Counted from the stretch's first letter, positions 21,340 through 34,623 are shown. The stretch is 64,000 nt of DNA from Allodiplogaster sudhausi (GCA_945643635.1 CALZFC010000018.1:3186001-3250000); one strand, 5' to 3'. The notes: generated by a model from the letters alone, not told the origin. Translations and numbers: made by a program.

Positions 21340-24300
21340 ATGGATGAAGACTACGATCTGCTAAGGGAGATTGACAAGGATGCTTCTGAATCTCTCGTCA
21401 GTATTGGGTTGCATTTTTGTGTATGCAGCCTTTTTCATTACATGAATAGATAAGTAAATAAAACGAATATTTTGCTTTTTACTCAGACGCTGACGTGCAA
21501 GTTCGATCAGGAGCAACAAGTGCATGTGACGGGGCTCCAGAAGTCCCTGGAAGCTGTCCTTAATGAGCGGCCAAAGAAACGCGGCTTGGAGAAGTTGGCG
21601 ACTGCCAAGGTTCCTCCGCCATTTTATTTTAAAATATGATTCTCTCCAAGGATGTCGCGGTCGTAAAATGGTTGGATTAAAATGTCTTCTTCAACTTTAG
21701 GAGTGCTTGGAAAAGATTGCGAAATTCTTCTTGGAGCGCGGTCGCAAAACAAAGCTTCTCTTCGGGGCGATCGCAAAGCGAGTGGAGATTCTCTTCAAGC
21801 AGCTTGTTAGAAATTTTTCATTATATTTTAAAGCGTTTAACATTTTAAATATAAAATGCTGGTCTTGAGCTTATATTGGAATTTCTTCAGGCTTATTAGA
21901 AAAATTAATTAAAAGAAAGGAGGTTCTGTACATACATATGTAATATGTGAAACATTGTTGATGTCTGGCCGCTTTCAAGGAAGATGATCACACAACATGG
22001 CGTGAATTTCAACTAAGAATATTTGTTTATTTGTTTTTTTTTAATTAAATAAAATATAAAATAAAATAAACTTCAGCCACCTCCATCCTCTACTCCTCTT
22101 CGCGAAATCGAAGCGTGCGTCAGCCAGCTCGAGAAGATCAGAAGCGATACGTCGGAAGGCAAAGTATTTCTTTTTTCTTTTTTCTTTCTTTCTCTCTGAC
22201 TCTCTCCTTCAGTTTCTCTCTCTCTCTCTCTCTCTTTTCTCTTTTGTTACTATCTTTATAATTGTCATGTGCTGGCAAAAAATTAGCTTTCTTAACGAAT
22301 GCTTCTCGTAATCGGCAAACAATGCACGTAGTACATTGATCAATTTATATCTAATGATCGTTTTCTATTTGCATATTTATAAGGTATAGCTTAGAATAAT
22401 AATGATATAAATATTCAGAAATTTGTCTACGAAAATGGCTTCGAGCAGCGCCAGTTCCTACATGACTTCTGGGTGGCACTTGTAGCTGCTGACAACGCTC
22501 TTCCAAATGGTCGCGCTAAGAGGAAAGTGCCGGCTGTCAGGGTTACTGTAGTTTGCCTATATTAAACATACCGTATATTCGTTGAAGCGGGAGCGCGCTT
22601 CTTTAACAGTATGAGATCGTTAATTGTTCAATCTGCTAGTAAAGTGTGCGTTAACTACGAGAAATTGGACGATTCAACATAGAAGAGTGCATCATATAGG
22701 AGTTGAGAAAAACATAAATTAATTAAAAAAACTAACTATTTTAAGAATATAATGTAGAATATCTCTAAAAGATGCCTATGGTTATCTATATACTAATATA
22801 GGTTATTGGTACACCTGTTCCGTAATAAGGGCCGCACCATTATATATATATATATATATATATATATTCGCTCTTTTTTCGATTATTTCTCGACCTTCTC
22901 TAGGTACTGTACGTTGCAAGCGAGAGCGCATGGAAATAGTGTGTGCAGAATAGAGAAAAACTTACGTTTGATATACTCGCACATTCGCCGCACATAGAAA
23001 AAATATTCGTAAATAAATATTCACAAATACATTGATGTTAAGCAAATCACACTAATGTATTCGGACGTCCTTTCTTGATATATCACAAATATTTTTTCTG
23101 TGTGCGGAGCTGTCATTTAAGCCGTAATTTTATATCATTTTAGGAAGCGTGGCAACGTTACTGTGTCGAACTCCTGAGCAACGACTATGGGCAATACTGT
23201 CATTTCATGTACTCTTATGATCGAGCAGCATCGATTCTTGGACTCGCAGTCAGCGGCTTGTTTCTTTAATAGAAAATGTATACATGGCAAATAAAAGTTA
23301 TTGATAAGTTTGCTTTCTAAGTTACTAATTCAAATATAATTTATCAAATGACGTCAATGTGGAGAGTTGCGAGCACCTGACTTTGTTTCTAGTGTAGGGT
23401 TGATTAGCTCCGTGGCCCATAAGTTCATCTCTAAGCGTACAAGTCTACGAAATAGTGGATTAAATCAACCCTCAAAGACCCGACAGGACTGAGATACGCA
23501 CCCGCTGTTTATCTCACCTTCATTAAACGCTTTTTCAGGCCAAATCCCGGAGCTTACAATAGAACAGAACTTGCTCGACTTGGAAAATTTATTCTGCAAA
23601 TTACTACTATTCAAATTTGTGAAAATTAAACTTAAAGGCACTATCCATGGACTTTAGTACCCGTTTGTGGAGAATTAACGTTTGAATTCCCGCATGATAT
23701 TGCAAAAAGTCCATCACAACAAACTAGACGTTGTGAGTAGCTCATTTAAGGGTCAGAAAATTAGGACTCCGACTATATATGGAATGGCCAAAGGATTCTA
23801 AGCAACTTTTAAATATTGCCTCTAGGGAGATCTCCAGAAGGCGCTAATCTTGTAAGATCCGGGTCATTAGATATTTCGACTTCTATGCCAAGACCGCTTC
23901 ACGACGAAAAAGTTAACATTTTAGTAACTCGGATCCCAAGGGGCCTAGAGACCTTATCTTTTTTTATATAGATTCAGGTGGAAATAACTTAGAGCTATAG
24001 AGCGAAACTTATTGTTAGGAACCACTGTGCAAAAAGTTCCGACACCCTAGGGGATGACTTATAAGTAGAACTAGAAAACAAAGTGTCCTCGCCGAAATCA
24101 AAATAGCGTCAGTTGTTCGCTGCTCTCGCACTGACACCAAATTTCTATGGTTTTATTCGACTTGGTCTTCTGAGCTTTTGTCGTGTGTCTCTCTCGGCTT
24201 TCTGATCAACCATTAGCTAATGGTAAACAGACCGAAACTTTTATTCGCACAGTTGTACGAAAACATTTCCCTTTTCATCCCCCTTTAAAGCAGGAGAAAT

Positions 24301-25617
24301 AAGAGTGACTTATGTATATGCAGTAGCCTAACGTGTACATATGTACATACATACTAAAAGCATACGAATGGCGAATGACTTTTTTTTCCTTTTCAGCCAG
24401 AGGAAGATAAGACGTTGGACGACATTTATGTCGATTTTGTGAAGGTTTGTTGCTTTGTCTCTTTATTTGTTTTCGAAATATTAAACTGAATAAGTCTTAT
24501 GGATAAAAAAATCTTATTGCATGTTATTTTAGCTTTGCACGGAAGATGTCATGAAGATTTTTAAAGAATCGTTCGACACAGCGTACAAGCATGTCAGTTG
24601 ACCCTGGCTAGAATAATAGAACTCCTCCCTCCGATTTACGATTTAGCTTTCTACAAAAATTCTTCAACCTTCAAAGACAATTTCTTTTCTCAATCTATTT
24701 CTAGTTATTTTTAGCCTTTTTTCCTGTTTTTCATCCTCGAAAACATTCCTATTTCCTGATTATTCATTTGCTACATATGTGCCCACAATAATAATTTTTT
24801 TTTAAGGTAGCGATTGTGAAGAAGCGTTTGCCCATTCCGCCCACTCGCCACTTCATTCCTGCCAATGACATCGCTTTGCAGCTTCTTCCATGCCAAGTGG
24901 TCTAGGCATTTTATTCTTTGATTATTAATAATTATTGATTCTGTACGACTTTTATTAATTTGGACATAAACGTTCCAACGTACTACGTTTATTTAAAGGA
25001 AACTGCACTGAATGATTCTACAGTAGTACATTAGGGCCATTCTGAACTTGCACCCTCCACCTTCTTCTGCTTATTGTTAGAGAGCGTATGAAATAGGAAG
25101 GTATTCAAAAATTATTCAAACTTTCTGGATTTATGTTTTAGACAGATGCGAATAGATCCACGTTCATCAAACCATCTGTTAAATATTCGGTGAACTGCTC
25201 CTTCAAGCGGCCGTATTTTCGCAATAACGAACGTTTTCCTTGAAACAGGCGGCGCGGAGTGACGAGCTGCGTGCTGAACTGGCGAAGCTTCTCTTCAAGT
25301 TCATCCACGGCCCGTCCTCCTCCAACTACGCCGCCCAGTACCCGCTCCAAATGTTCGCCGAGAGACTTCCGCCCGAAACACAGGTTCTTTGTTGTTCTTG
25401 CGTGATTTATGGAGTGCGATTTACGGTAATTTGAATACTCAACCGATTAAAGGTCGGCATATATTTTTCTATTTAAAATCTCGTTTAGGGAAAGCTCGCA
25501 GAGGGTCTCGATACGGCCATCGAAATAAGGAACAACGATATGGAGAACAGAATGAGTAATGACGATGAGAAGCGCGCCTTCTGCCAGCAGATTGCCGCGC
25601 GAGTTTTTTCTGCCTAG
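21340..25617 (+). CDS. Unknown 353-residue protein, 11 phase-0 exons
   Basis: The exons are 21340-21396, 21487-21609, 21701-21805, 22077-22163, 22419-22541, 23144-23248, 24397-24444, 24533-24592, 24807-24896, 25249-25383 and 25489-25617 (TAG). Every exon length is a multiple of three and every junction joins cleanly. The protein starts MDEDYDLLREIDKDASESL, has no signal peptide or membrane segment, and is rich in charged amphipathic helix (for example ECLEKIAKFFLERGRKTK and SDELRAELAKLLFKF). It is probably an intracellular helical protein. I do not recognise a domain and assign no function. Eight of the ten donors have T or C at +3. Intron 6 (23249-24396) is 1.15 kb and intron 9 carries a dispersed repeat. 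The start was chosen because the nearby ATG at 21344 closes after six codons. Confidence 0.88.
22988..23106. repeat. Short inverted repeat within an intron
   Basis: The segment ccgcacatagaaaaaatatt (22988-23007) and its near reverse complement (23087-23106, one mismatch) flank about 80 bp inside intron 5 of the 11-exon gene. This looks like a tiny MITE-like insertion. Confidence 0.55.
25013..25235 (+). repeat. Dispersed repeat in intron of the 11-exon gene
   Basis: Second member of the repeat family seen at 15356-15645, with the same order of shared blocks. It lies in intron 9 and ends about 15 bp before the exon at 25249. Confidence 0.6.
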
Positions 25618-26538
25618 AATTCTGGGTTTTTTTTGTCAGAGATAAAACGGTTAAATTAAAGTGTCATTTTACATTTGAAAAAAAACAGATACAATCTGAC
25701 AATGAGAGGCTAGCAACGATGCTGCGAATTTCTATCTTTTTATATATTTTTATTTGACTTGACCAATCATAGGAGCTGCATTCGTTGTAGTTGGTATTCT
25801 CGCATTTCACTCCATGCTCTTCGCGTTTCTCCGTGTCTCTCGCGCTCTCACAAAAAATTCGAGTTGTTGCCATTTCGCGACAGGGCATGGCTGTTAGTCA
25901 AGCCAGGGAATAAGCTCCGCCTACCCGTCCGAATTGTGACCCCTTCCTCTTGTCGTCGCTTCTTTCACTCTACTTCACCCACTTTTCTAGCGATATCGCT
26001 GACACACTGACAAGGTATCATCATTAATTTGAATCATAGAAGGAACAAGAACACATCTCCAAAAGCTATAGGTGCATGGACTTATGTACGTACTTATGTA
26101 TATGGGATGTTTATTAGGGAACGTTGGAAAATAACAAAACAATTTCACAGGCTATCGACAATGAAATTTTTAGCCCAGGCAGCTCAAAGTGTTCCTGAGA
26201 CATATTAAAACATTAAAGTTATGCGAAAAGGTGAATGATAACAAGGAAAATTAATACTCCAAAAAATCGCTTTTACAAATATTGTAGTTGAAAATGTTAG
26301 CCAGTTCTGGCTGGCGGCAGTACTACTTTCACCAGCACCAGAAACTGTACAATAATTCACATCGACCGAAATAATTACGTAATTGTTTTAAACAACTTTC
26401 TCCATTAGATTATGGTTGGATAGCACACGTATTCATTTTTGAAGTAAGGCTTTTCATTGGGCACAGAATTAAAGTATGGAGAAATATTTGTTATTGTTGT
26501 GCACACACAAAATATCTATTCCGGTGCCAAATTCAAAT
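25618..26538. other. Intergenic stretch, nothing recognised
   Basis: No exon with supporting codon bias and splice sites was found on either strand between the end of the 11-exon gene and the 3' end of the cuticlin gene. Confidence 0.5.
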
Positions 26539-26848
26539 TCACAGTTTTTGGACGTGAGTCCGACTGAAGGGTGCGAGAAGCATGACGAGAACGATGACTG
26601 AAGTTGTCGCGATGCAAGTTACGGCAGCCACGGAGACACCAAAGGCAGTCGGAGAGAGGCAGAGAGACGAGGAGGGAGAGGAGGAGGGAGACGGAGAGAC
26701 CGGTGGAGTGGCGGAAAGTGCTGAGACTGAAACAGAGAGAGAGCTAGAGAGAGAGAGTGAAAGAGAAAAAGAGTGATAGAGAGAGGAAAAGGGAAAGAAA
26801 GAGTGTCAGAGATGGGAGAGAGAAGGAAAGAACAAGTGAGAGGAAGAT

Positions 26849-26904
<56 letters not shown>

Positions 26905-27661
26905 GATAGAAAGAGTGATAGAGAGAGGAAAAGGGAAAGAAAGAGTGTCAGAGATGGTAGAGAGAGAGAAAGAACAAGTCAGAGGAAGATAGAGAGAGAG
27001 CGAGACGAGTGAACAGTATTTATGGACACAGAAGAACAATAGTAAAATATAATTATTATAGGAGAACGAGAAGACTAACAAAATGGCTCCGCTCCTTCTC
27101 CTTCGCCGTCGCCGCCCTCGCTTGGATCGAGGACGTAGAGTCTTGGAGAGTGGATGCTCCAAGTCTGATCAAATGGGGAGGCCGTGAAATCATGGACCGT
27201 GAGATCTTGGGCCGTGAAGTCGGTGGATGTCAAGGCGCGTCGGGACCTTGCCACGCCATTGTTCGAGTCTCGCGTAGAACCGTCGCACTGTGGCGGCTGT
27301 TGAAGGGGAAATATTGAATAATTTCAAACTTATATACTCTTCCGGGTGGACTAATTCATTCTATGTCATAATAATTTTTAATCTGCTTGGAAACAAGCCC
27401 AAACCCACCGTAACCCCGGTGATGTTAACCCAACACTACCGTATTCATGCTCAAACTGGCCCAAAGCTACCGTAATCGCGTCGCACGCTGAGTCACCGCC
27501 TCCCTTGAGGCAGAGCGTCAGCGAGCACTGAAAGTCGACGGCGGCACGGTCGGGGAACTTGAAGACGAAAGAGTCGACCGTGGCAGTGAGGGAGGAAGGG
27601 TAGGACGGGGTCGCCAGCACGAAGGGGTCCGTGGTGCAGCTGAGAGAAAGAGGAGAGGGGT

Positions 27662-27714
<53 letters not shown>

Positions 27715-30630
27715 AAGGAAGTAGCAAAGGAGACAGTTAGAGACAGAGAGGGAGGTGAGAGAAAGTAGAGCGGCAGAGGCGACAGAGAGAGAGCGAAGAA
27801 AGAGAGAAATAGAGAGAGAGAGAAAGAGGGTCAGAGAAATAGAGAAAGAGAGAGAAAAAGGGTAAGAGAAATATAAATGAAAGGGTGAAAAGAGGGAAAT
27901 ATAAGAGATAATTAACAACAGAAAAATTGAATTATTGTTAGAGTGGCTTATATAAATCCCTTTATTTGTTTAAAATAATTTAATTTATCACTGTTTTTAA
28001 CCCCCTCTCGTCGATGAGCACCGTCTTGTGCCCGTCGCCGTCCTGGACTGTGCAGTTGTGCACGAGGAGGGCGTAGGCATCTGGAAAAGATAATAAGTAT
28101 ACTAATCAATTAATATAGTTTTCCTGAATTTTTTTATTGGATCTTAACGAATTTCAAGTGAGGTGTTTTTCAATTTAAATATATCAAAAAAAACATTTCC
28201 ATTATTTCATCCAATCTCTTTTCTCTCTCTCTCTCTCTTCCTCTTTATCTCTCCCTCTTCTCTTCTCTCACTCCCTCTGCTCTTTCCTTTATCTCAATCT
28301 CTCCTCAACTCTCTCTCCCTTCTCTCTCCCCTCCCTTCTCTCTCTCTCTCCCCTCCTCTCTCTCTCATTCTCTCCAACCAGGAGTGTCCGACTGGCAGTG
28401 CCACTCATGGCGTACGCGGTCGCCGACGCGCACGGCGCCGAGTACCTTGCCCCCTTCGCTTCCGTCGACTCCTCCGATGCGGTAGGCGCAAGAGTGCGGC
28501 GCGACCGTCCGCGTCAGATTGGACGGCGCTTGCATTCTAAGAGAAATACCAAGCTCACTTCAGGAAAATATTAAAAACAAAACGTTTTGGTCTTGTTCTT
28601 CGTTTAAAAAGTTAAAGGGGACTAGTAAGACATCACTCGATTATTTGGTAAGCAATATTCCATCTACATATGTTCATTCATAGCCTCGCGAATTTTATAT
28701 ATTTTCTTGGAATCGCTTTTACGATAATAATTAAAGGACAAAAACGATCTGCTGACTCCACGTCGACTTCGGCCGTGACCGTGCGATCCGTCTCGGCGTA
28801 GAGGCACTGGACGCGGTAGGCGCGGTCGGGGCGCGTGATGAAGGAGGAGTGGAAAGAGACCACGAGCACGAAGGAGACGCGCACTCCCGGAGGAGACGCC
28901 TGAATGGACGAACGATTCCAGCGCGAGCAGAGCGGAAAGCTCTGGTATCTGGGGTTATGAACGAAATAAAAAATCACAATTGAAGTAGATCATCAATCCA
29001 TTTGATTCCTCCGATAAATACACGCGTACTATATTCCAAAATAAATGTGGTGGTGCTCAATTTTTTTGGATTTGAAAAGTTGAAATGGCCTTGGTATTTC
29101 CCAGGAGATACACGACACTCTTTTCATCAACGCCTACAATTCGGTCTCGTTGCGCGTTGCACGCGTCGAGGCCGACTCGCATGCCGATGACGCGTGTCTT
29201 GTCTGCCGCTTCCGCTTCCGCTTCGGTCGCGGAAGGGGCGCGACGGGCGCGCGCCGACTCTGCACTGCTGCTGCCGTCGCAGGCGCACGGTTGACAGAAG
29301 CTGGTGGCAGCGTCGTTCCGGCCTGAAGACATTGTATGAACCCTGACAATCTTATGTAAAACAAGCGAGAAAATCGAATGCACTCAAAAATGCCAATTTT
29401 CAATCAATTAGTGTTTCCACACTCTTTATTTCTGTCTCTCTGTCACTGTCTCTTTATCATGTTGCTATATGTCCTCTCTGTTTCTTTTATGTCTGTAAAT
29501 CTCCGTGTCTTCTCTTTCTATCGAACTTTCTCTTTTATTACTCTCTCTCACTCTATCTTTCTCTCGCTCTTTCTCTCTTCTTCCGCCCCCCCCCCTCCCT
29601 CTCCCTTACCCTTCTCTCCTCGCCCTCCACGCATCGTCCACGTGTCCATGCTGTGTGCGCGTGACTGTTCTGAGCTGCCGGGTCTTGTAAAAGCCGATGA
29701 AGAAGAAGACGAGGAGGAGGAGGAAGAAGGGCCACTCCGCCCGCCGGCGACGTCTCTTTGCCCGGTCGACCAACTATGGCCGCCGCCGAATCCGTGGCGG
29801 CCATTGGCAGCGTCAGTTTGTCCGCGCTGTCCGCCAACGAGGAAGGCATCTTCATCTCGGAAGCCTGCAGAAAAACGGCCAGCTAGAAGGAAGAAGAACA
29901 TTCTCGAAAGAAGAAGCGCCTCCTACGCTATATCATAGCATATGAACAAATAGTGGGTAATGTTGTTACAATGCATTAACTACAAACATATAGGCAGTTT
30001 GAGTACTAAAATAGTTTTATATAGACGAAAAATTAAAACGAGCGAAACAATTGGACAGTGATCTCGGGAATTACAACTTTTTCTGCATATTTTCATGTAT
30101 TTTTGGCGCGAAATTCAAATAACATTTAAAAAAAATTGTCTGGACAAACCTCCGCCGCCACCGCCGCCAGAGTAGTCGCGGACGCAGCGGGCATCTGCGT
30201 GCTCGCCCTTCACGAAGAGGCGGCCACGGAAGGGGCGAGTCGTCTGCAGAGCAACTGAGATACCGTGCTCCTCGCACGTTACGATGGGAACGCCTGAGGG
30301 AAGAGAGAGAGAGAGAGAGAGGGGGGGGGGAGAGAGGGGAAGAGTTGGAGAAAGAGAGAGATTTGAACTTATTATTTAAGAGAAGGGATCAGAGAGAGAG
30401 AGAAACAACTTGTGAGCAATACACCGAGGTGGAGAGAGAGAGATTTGAACTTATTATTTAAGAGAAGGGATCAGAGAGAGAGAGAAACAACTTGTGAGCA
30501 ATACACCGAGGTGGAGAGAGAGAGAAAAGAGAGATGGATATAATTACGGCAGACGAAGAGATTGAAAAAAACACCACTAACCAACGACAGCATTGTCTTG
30601 GCCTTGTACCGGAAGAACCGAGAGAAGTAG
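26539..30630 (-). CDS. Cuticlin-like ZP-domain protein, 5' end partial
   Basis: Nematode cuticlins are secreted or membrane-tethered ZP-domain proteins that polymerise in the cuticle. Exons, 5' to 3': 30630-30582 (LLLSVLPVQGQDN, end of a signal peptide), 30293-30150 (GVPIVTCEEHGISVAL, FRGRLFVKGEH), about 29867-29700 (DKLTLPM; frame unsure), 29322-29138 (GMRVGLDACNAQRDRI), 28941 to about 28745 (VVSFHSSFITRPDRAYRVQC), 28536-28379 (PHSCAYRIGG, HEWHCQSDTP), 28080-28002 (DAYALLVHNC), 27639-27471 (GCTTDPFVLATPSYPSSLTA, FKFPDRAAVDFQCSLTLC), 27296-27080 (PPQC, then VARSRR, a furin-like site) and 26726-26539 (Ser/Pro stalk and the C-terminal membrane helix AAVTCIATTSVIVLVMLLAP, TGA). The order of ZP cysteines, cleavage site and membrane anchor fits the family. 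The first coding exon with the ATG was not located. Introns are filled with GA tracts (CT on the coding strand). Confidence 0.85.
26745..27000 (+). repeat. (GA)n-rich intron tract
   Basis: Long run of GA repeats and variants, including a duplicated block ('agaaagagtgatagagagag' near 26756 and again near 26907). It lies in the last intron of the cuticlin gene and produces spurious Ser/Leu open frames. Confidence 0.85.
27660..27905 (+). repeat. (GA)n-rich intron tract
   Basis: Pure (GA)n at 27664-27704 followed by degenerate purine-rich sequence, in a cuticlin intron. Confidence 0.85.
28210..28378 (+). repeat. (CT)n-rich intron tract
   Basis: CT-rich stretch in the cuticlin intron that follows the donor at 28378. 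It lies next to GA-rich introns of the same gene, so the strand bias is not constant within the gene. Confidence 0.85.
30301..30525 (+). repeat. GA tract with a duplicated 82-bp unit
   Basis: The block beginning 'atttgaacttattatttaag' at 30361 is repeated at 30443 (period 82), flanked by (GA)n. It lies in the first visible intron of the cuticlin gene. Confidence 0.85.
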
Positions 30631-30989
30631 CTGAACGACAAAATACATACATAGATATTTTGTTTTGTTAGAATGGAGTACAGAATTATTTCCATTTAAT
30701 TTAATTGAAAAGGAAACATTATGTAAAAGGAAACAGCCTTCAATAAATTACATTTTATTTTGTTCTAAAAAGAATTTCACGAATTTATTTTGCAAAAACT
30801 TTTAACAATTATTAAAAAATCTAACGAATACTCTTCATTGATTGGAATGAACAAGTGGATTAAAAAGACCGATTTCTCATAAATTATTTTCTTATAAGAT
30901 GTTTTCAAACTTAAAAGTGATGGTTTGATTCCCTTGCTGTGTTGTTCTAGTCTAACATACTTTATGCGATCTCAAAATAAGCCATTTCT

Positions 30990-31215
30990 TGTTTTGTCAG
31001 AGCAGATGATGGATCAATCGACGAAGTAATCGTTTCTCAGGAGATGACTCCATGCGCTCTAAGCACTAATCGGAAACCTCGACGGGCGAAGCAGTTTAAC
31101 TATAAGAAATACCCTGCAACCGATCTCGGTCGGATATTCGCACGCATAGGAATAGTTCATTCTGAAATGGGCACCCCAATTCTCTCCTCCCATCTCTTTG
31201 CTTCTGCTCTTTGAG
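30990..31215 (+). CDS. Possible exon, unrecognised
   Basis: After an acceptor-like tttgtcag, a frame stays open for about 70 codons (ADDGSIDEVIVSQEMTPC..., later NYKKYPATDLGRIFARIG) and ends at a TGA. It lacks strong third-position GC bias and has no identified partner exon. Weak call. Confidence 0.25.
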
Positions 31216-33532
31216 TTCTCTCTCTCTCCCTCTCTTCTCTGAAATTTGTGGTACGCAACTTTCTTGTTAAAGAGAGCATTTTAAGAAAACACCGGCTAAT
31301 GTCGGTTGCGTGTGCTGATATGCATGCTTCCAAGTGCACGAAGCTAGCGATTGACTGGTCATAAACTTTTTTGAATCATAAATCTTGGCAAATAGCAGCA
31401 TTCACCCAATGGTGGTGTCTCCCTCTCCCTGTCTTCTCTTTCTCTCTTCTCTCCCATCTCTCTCCATTTCCCTCTTCTCCTCGACCTCACCGCCCCTCTT
31501 ACCTTTGTCTTTTGTCTACACTTGTCTGGGCAGCCAAATACAGGGCCAAGCAATTATCCCCAAGGAGCAATGAGAGCAAAAGGAGAACAGAAGGTAGGAC
31601 ACGAGTAAGATTAAAGGATGGAACACTGCATTGCATTTGAGAGGAGGGGGATATGTAGAGAGAAAGAGAGAAAGAGAAAAAGGGATCACAGAAAAAGAAA
31701 GTAGATTTGAAAGAAGTGAAGATGGCTTTAGACGGAAAAAAGCAAGGTAGGCGAGAAAAGAGAATAACACGAGAAAGAAGTGCGTCATTGCGGAACGGGC
31801 AAAAAGTGATCATTTATCATTGTGAGAACAGGGGAAGATTAAGAAATTTATCATTTATTAACTAATATATACATATGTGTGTTTTATAATACTCGTATTC
31901 ACATATCATGTTATATGCAAAATTACTTGTAAAATAATCCGTAACAAACCAATGTCGCTGTAATGAGTGGCGAGCACGGAAAGTCTGTCATGGCGACGTT
32001 CAATCACAGTTATCGTCGACGGGTACGGTAGAGCAGATTGGAGTACGGTATAGTCAAAGAGTTCCGTAAGGTAGATCGGAGGCTACGTTGGAGCTGGTGA
32101 CGGCTGCTAGGAGGATACTGTAGCCTTGCTCTCTTACTCCATTAGAGCACGGCACTCGTTGGATCGTAGCGAATACATAATCTGTTTGTAGCGGAGAAGG
32201 AGAAGAGGGAGGAGGGCGGCTAGTGGATGAAGCCCAAGAAGAAGAAGATGAAGAAGCTTGCCGGTCCACGTAATCCGGTTTGTTGTTAGCCGGATAAAAA
32301 CCTTCTGATATCCGGTCGAGGAGGTTCTGACGATCTGTTTGTGTTTGCCTGCGAGTAGGCCTGGGCGGAGCTGGAACCAGCGAGGCAGGAATAAGGGAGA
32401 GAGAGACAGAGAGAGAAAGAGAGACAGAGAGGGAGAGATGGAGAAAGAGTTAGAGATGGAGAGATGGAGACAAGTTAGAGATGGAGAGACAGAGAGAAGG
32501 AGTTTCAACTAGACTCTCTTGGCCAGAGACAAGAATAGCTGTGCTAGCCGCAAGCAAAGCGGGTCAGGGTAGACCCAGAAGGTGGTGGTGTCTTCAGTCT
32601 CTCTGAATAGAGACAGGAGATCTTCTCACTTGCGAGGAGAGGAGAAGGAGGGGGGGGTTCTGAACGAATTGAGAAAAAGGTTAGATGAGGAGGCTTTTCG
32701 CGCGTCCTGTGTCCATGCACGAGATGAGTTACGTAGGTAGCCGAGGGAGAAGAGAGAGAGTGAGAGAGAGAGATAGAGAGAGAGATGGAGAGAGAGGGAG
32801 AGGGAATAACAGTGAGAAAGAGAATGAGAAAGAGTGAGCTAGAGAGAGAGAAAGACAGAGGGAATGAGAGAAAGTGACAGAGAGAATGGGAGAGAAAGAG
32901 GGAGTGAGAGAAGGAAAGATAGATGGCAGAGAGAACGAGAGAGAGATAGAGAGGGAGGGAGAGAGTGATAGAAAGAGGGAGAGACTCTAAGGAGCTAGCC
33001 GCTCGTCAGTCGCAGAAGAATTATACTCCGAGGTCGCGAGGGGGTCAACACCACCAGCATCATAGGCCATTCATTCATTCTAGCACTTCCTGCTCAATTT
33101 CTTTCTTTGTCTCTCTCTCTCTCTTTCTCTCCTTCGTCTGCCCCGCTCTTTGTCTCCATCTTTAGCTCCCCGTGTAAGACCAATCTGATCGCCTTGTTTC
33201 TCCATCTCTCTCTCCCTCTCTCTCTCCCTCTCTCTCTCTCCCTCTCTCTCTCTCCCTCTAACCCTTTTTCTCTCGCGCCCTGTTTCTCTTTCTCTTCCGT
33301 CCCCTCGACATATCCAAGGTCTCGTCATGGATTCGTGTAGTGCCTTCCATTTCATAATAAGTCGGCGACTTTCTCATTGTCTAGCTCCTTTCCTTCCAGA
33401 TGCTTACCCAATTTCATGGTTCATCTCATGCTCTCTCTCGCTCTCTCTCTCGCGCTCTCCATCTCTCACACCCTTGCTATCTGTCGCTTCTCTAGATCTC
33501 TGCCTCCCACTCTCGTTCCCCTCTATCACACG

Positions 33533-33564
<32 letters not shown>

Positions 33565-34600
33565 CTATCACTTTCTCTCTCCTCTCTAACTCTCTCGTTC
33601 TCTCTCTCTTTCTCTCTCTCTCTCACTCTCCCTCTACCGTCTCATAAAGCGCTCTCTCCCAAAGCATCATTGTACTTGAAAGTTCTTTCTGCCAGCCTCT
33701 TTATTGCTTTATTGCTGATCTCTGCAAGTTATAGGCAAGATCTCAAAGAATACAACGAGACACGGAAGGAGAGAGATTGTGACAATTATAGAGGAACGAA
33801 ATGGTGATGCTATGCAAAACGATGGGGGACACCCAGATGGAGAGAGAGTGAGAGAGAAAGAGGCAGAGAGTGAGTGAGAGAGTGAGAGAGAGAAAGAGAC
33901 AGAGAGTGAGTGAGAAAGTGAGTGAGAAAGAGAGAGAGAGAGAGAGAGTGACAGAGAAAGAGGGAGAGAAAATACAAAAAGTAGGCATGTAAATCTCTGT
34001 GCACTAGCTGCTCAAGTGCACTCTCCATTGTTCGCCCATGATCGCAGAGGACATCTTCGCCGGACTAAAATAGCCGTCCTTCATACCCGCTCGGTTTCAC
34101 CGGTTCAAAAGGGATCATGGTTTTCCCCATCTCGCCCTCTCTCACTCCTTTTCTCTCTCTCTCCTTTTCTTTCTATCTCTCCGACTCAACCTCGCTCACT
34201 CTCTCCCTCTCCCTTTCCCTCTCTCTCTCCCTTTCTCTCTCCTTGTCATTATCTCTTATTTTTCCTCTCCCCTCTCTCTCTCCCGATGGTCATCGTACCT
34301 CGCACTCTTTCAATCGTCTCGTAACCGTACGGGGCTAGCAAACAAATCTGCTTACTCGTAGAGAACTGTCATGAAGGGCATGCACAATGAGGAGAGAGAG
34401 AGCAGCTAACAAGAGACAAGAACATTGCACAAGAATTGTCTAACATAACTTTTTCATCGGCATAAATACACTTACATATGTACATACACCAAATTCAGAT
34501 TTAGCCTCTGGCGCCGGAAACTACATACGTAGCAGGCGGCAAGAACAACGTCTCCGAATGGTATTCAGAGCTCATGTTGTGATCTTATGGAACTTTCTTG
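31216..34600. other. Microsatellite-rich intergenic region
   Basis: Dominated by GA and CT tracts: GA at 32395-32500 and 32745-32990, CT at 33105-33270 and 33430-33640, GA at 33838-33975, CT at 34125-34290. The many Ser/Leu or Arg/Glu open frames are repeat translations. A few non-repeat islands (about 31920-32380, 32500-32720, 34000-34120) show no coherent exon model. Confidence 0.6.
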
Positions 34601-34623
34601 CCGTCTGCTTTCCAAGACGTCTC

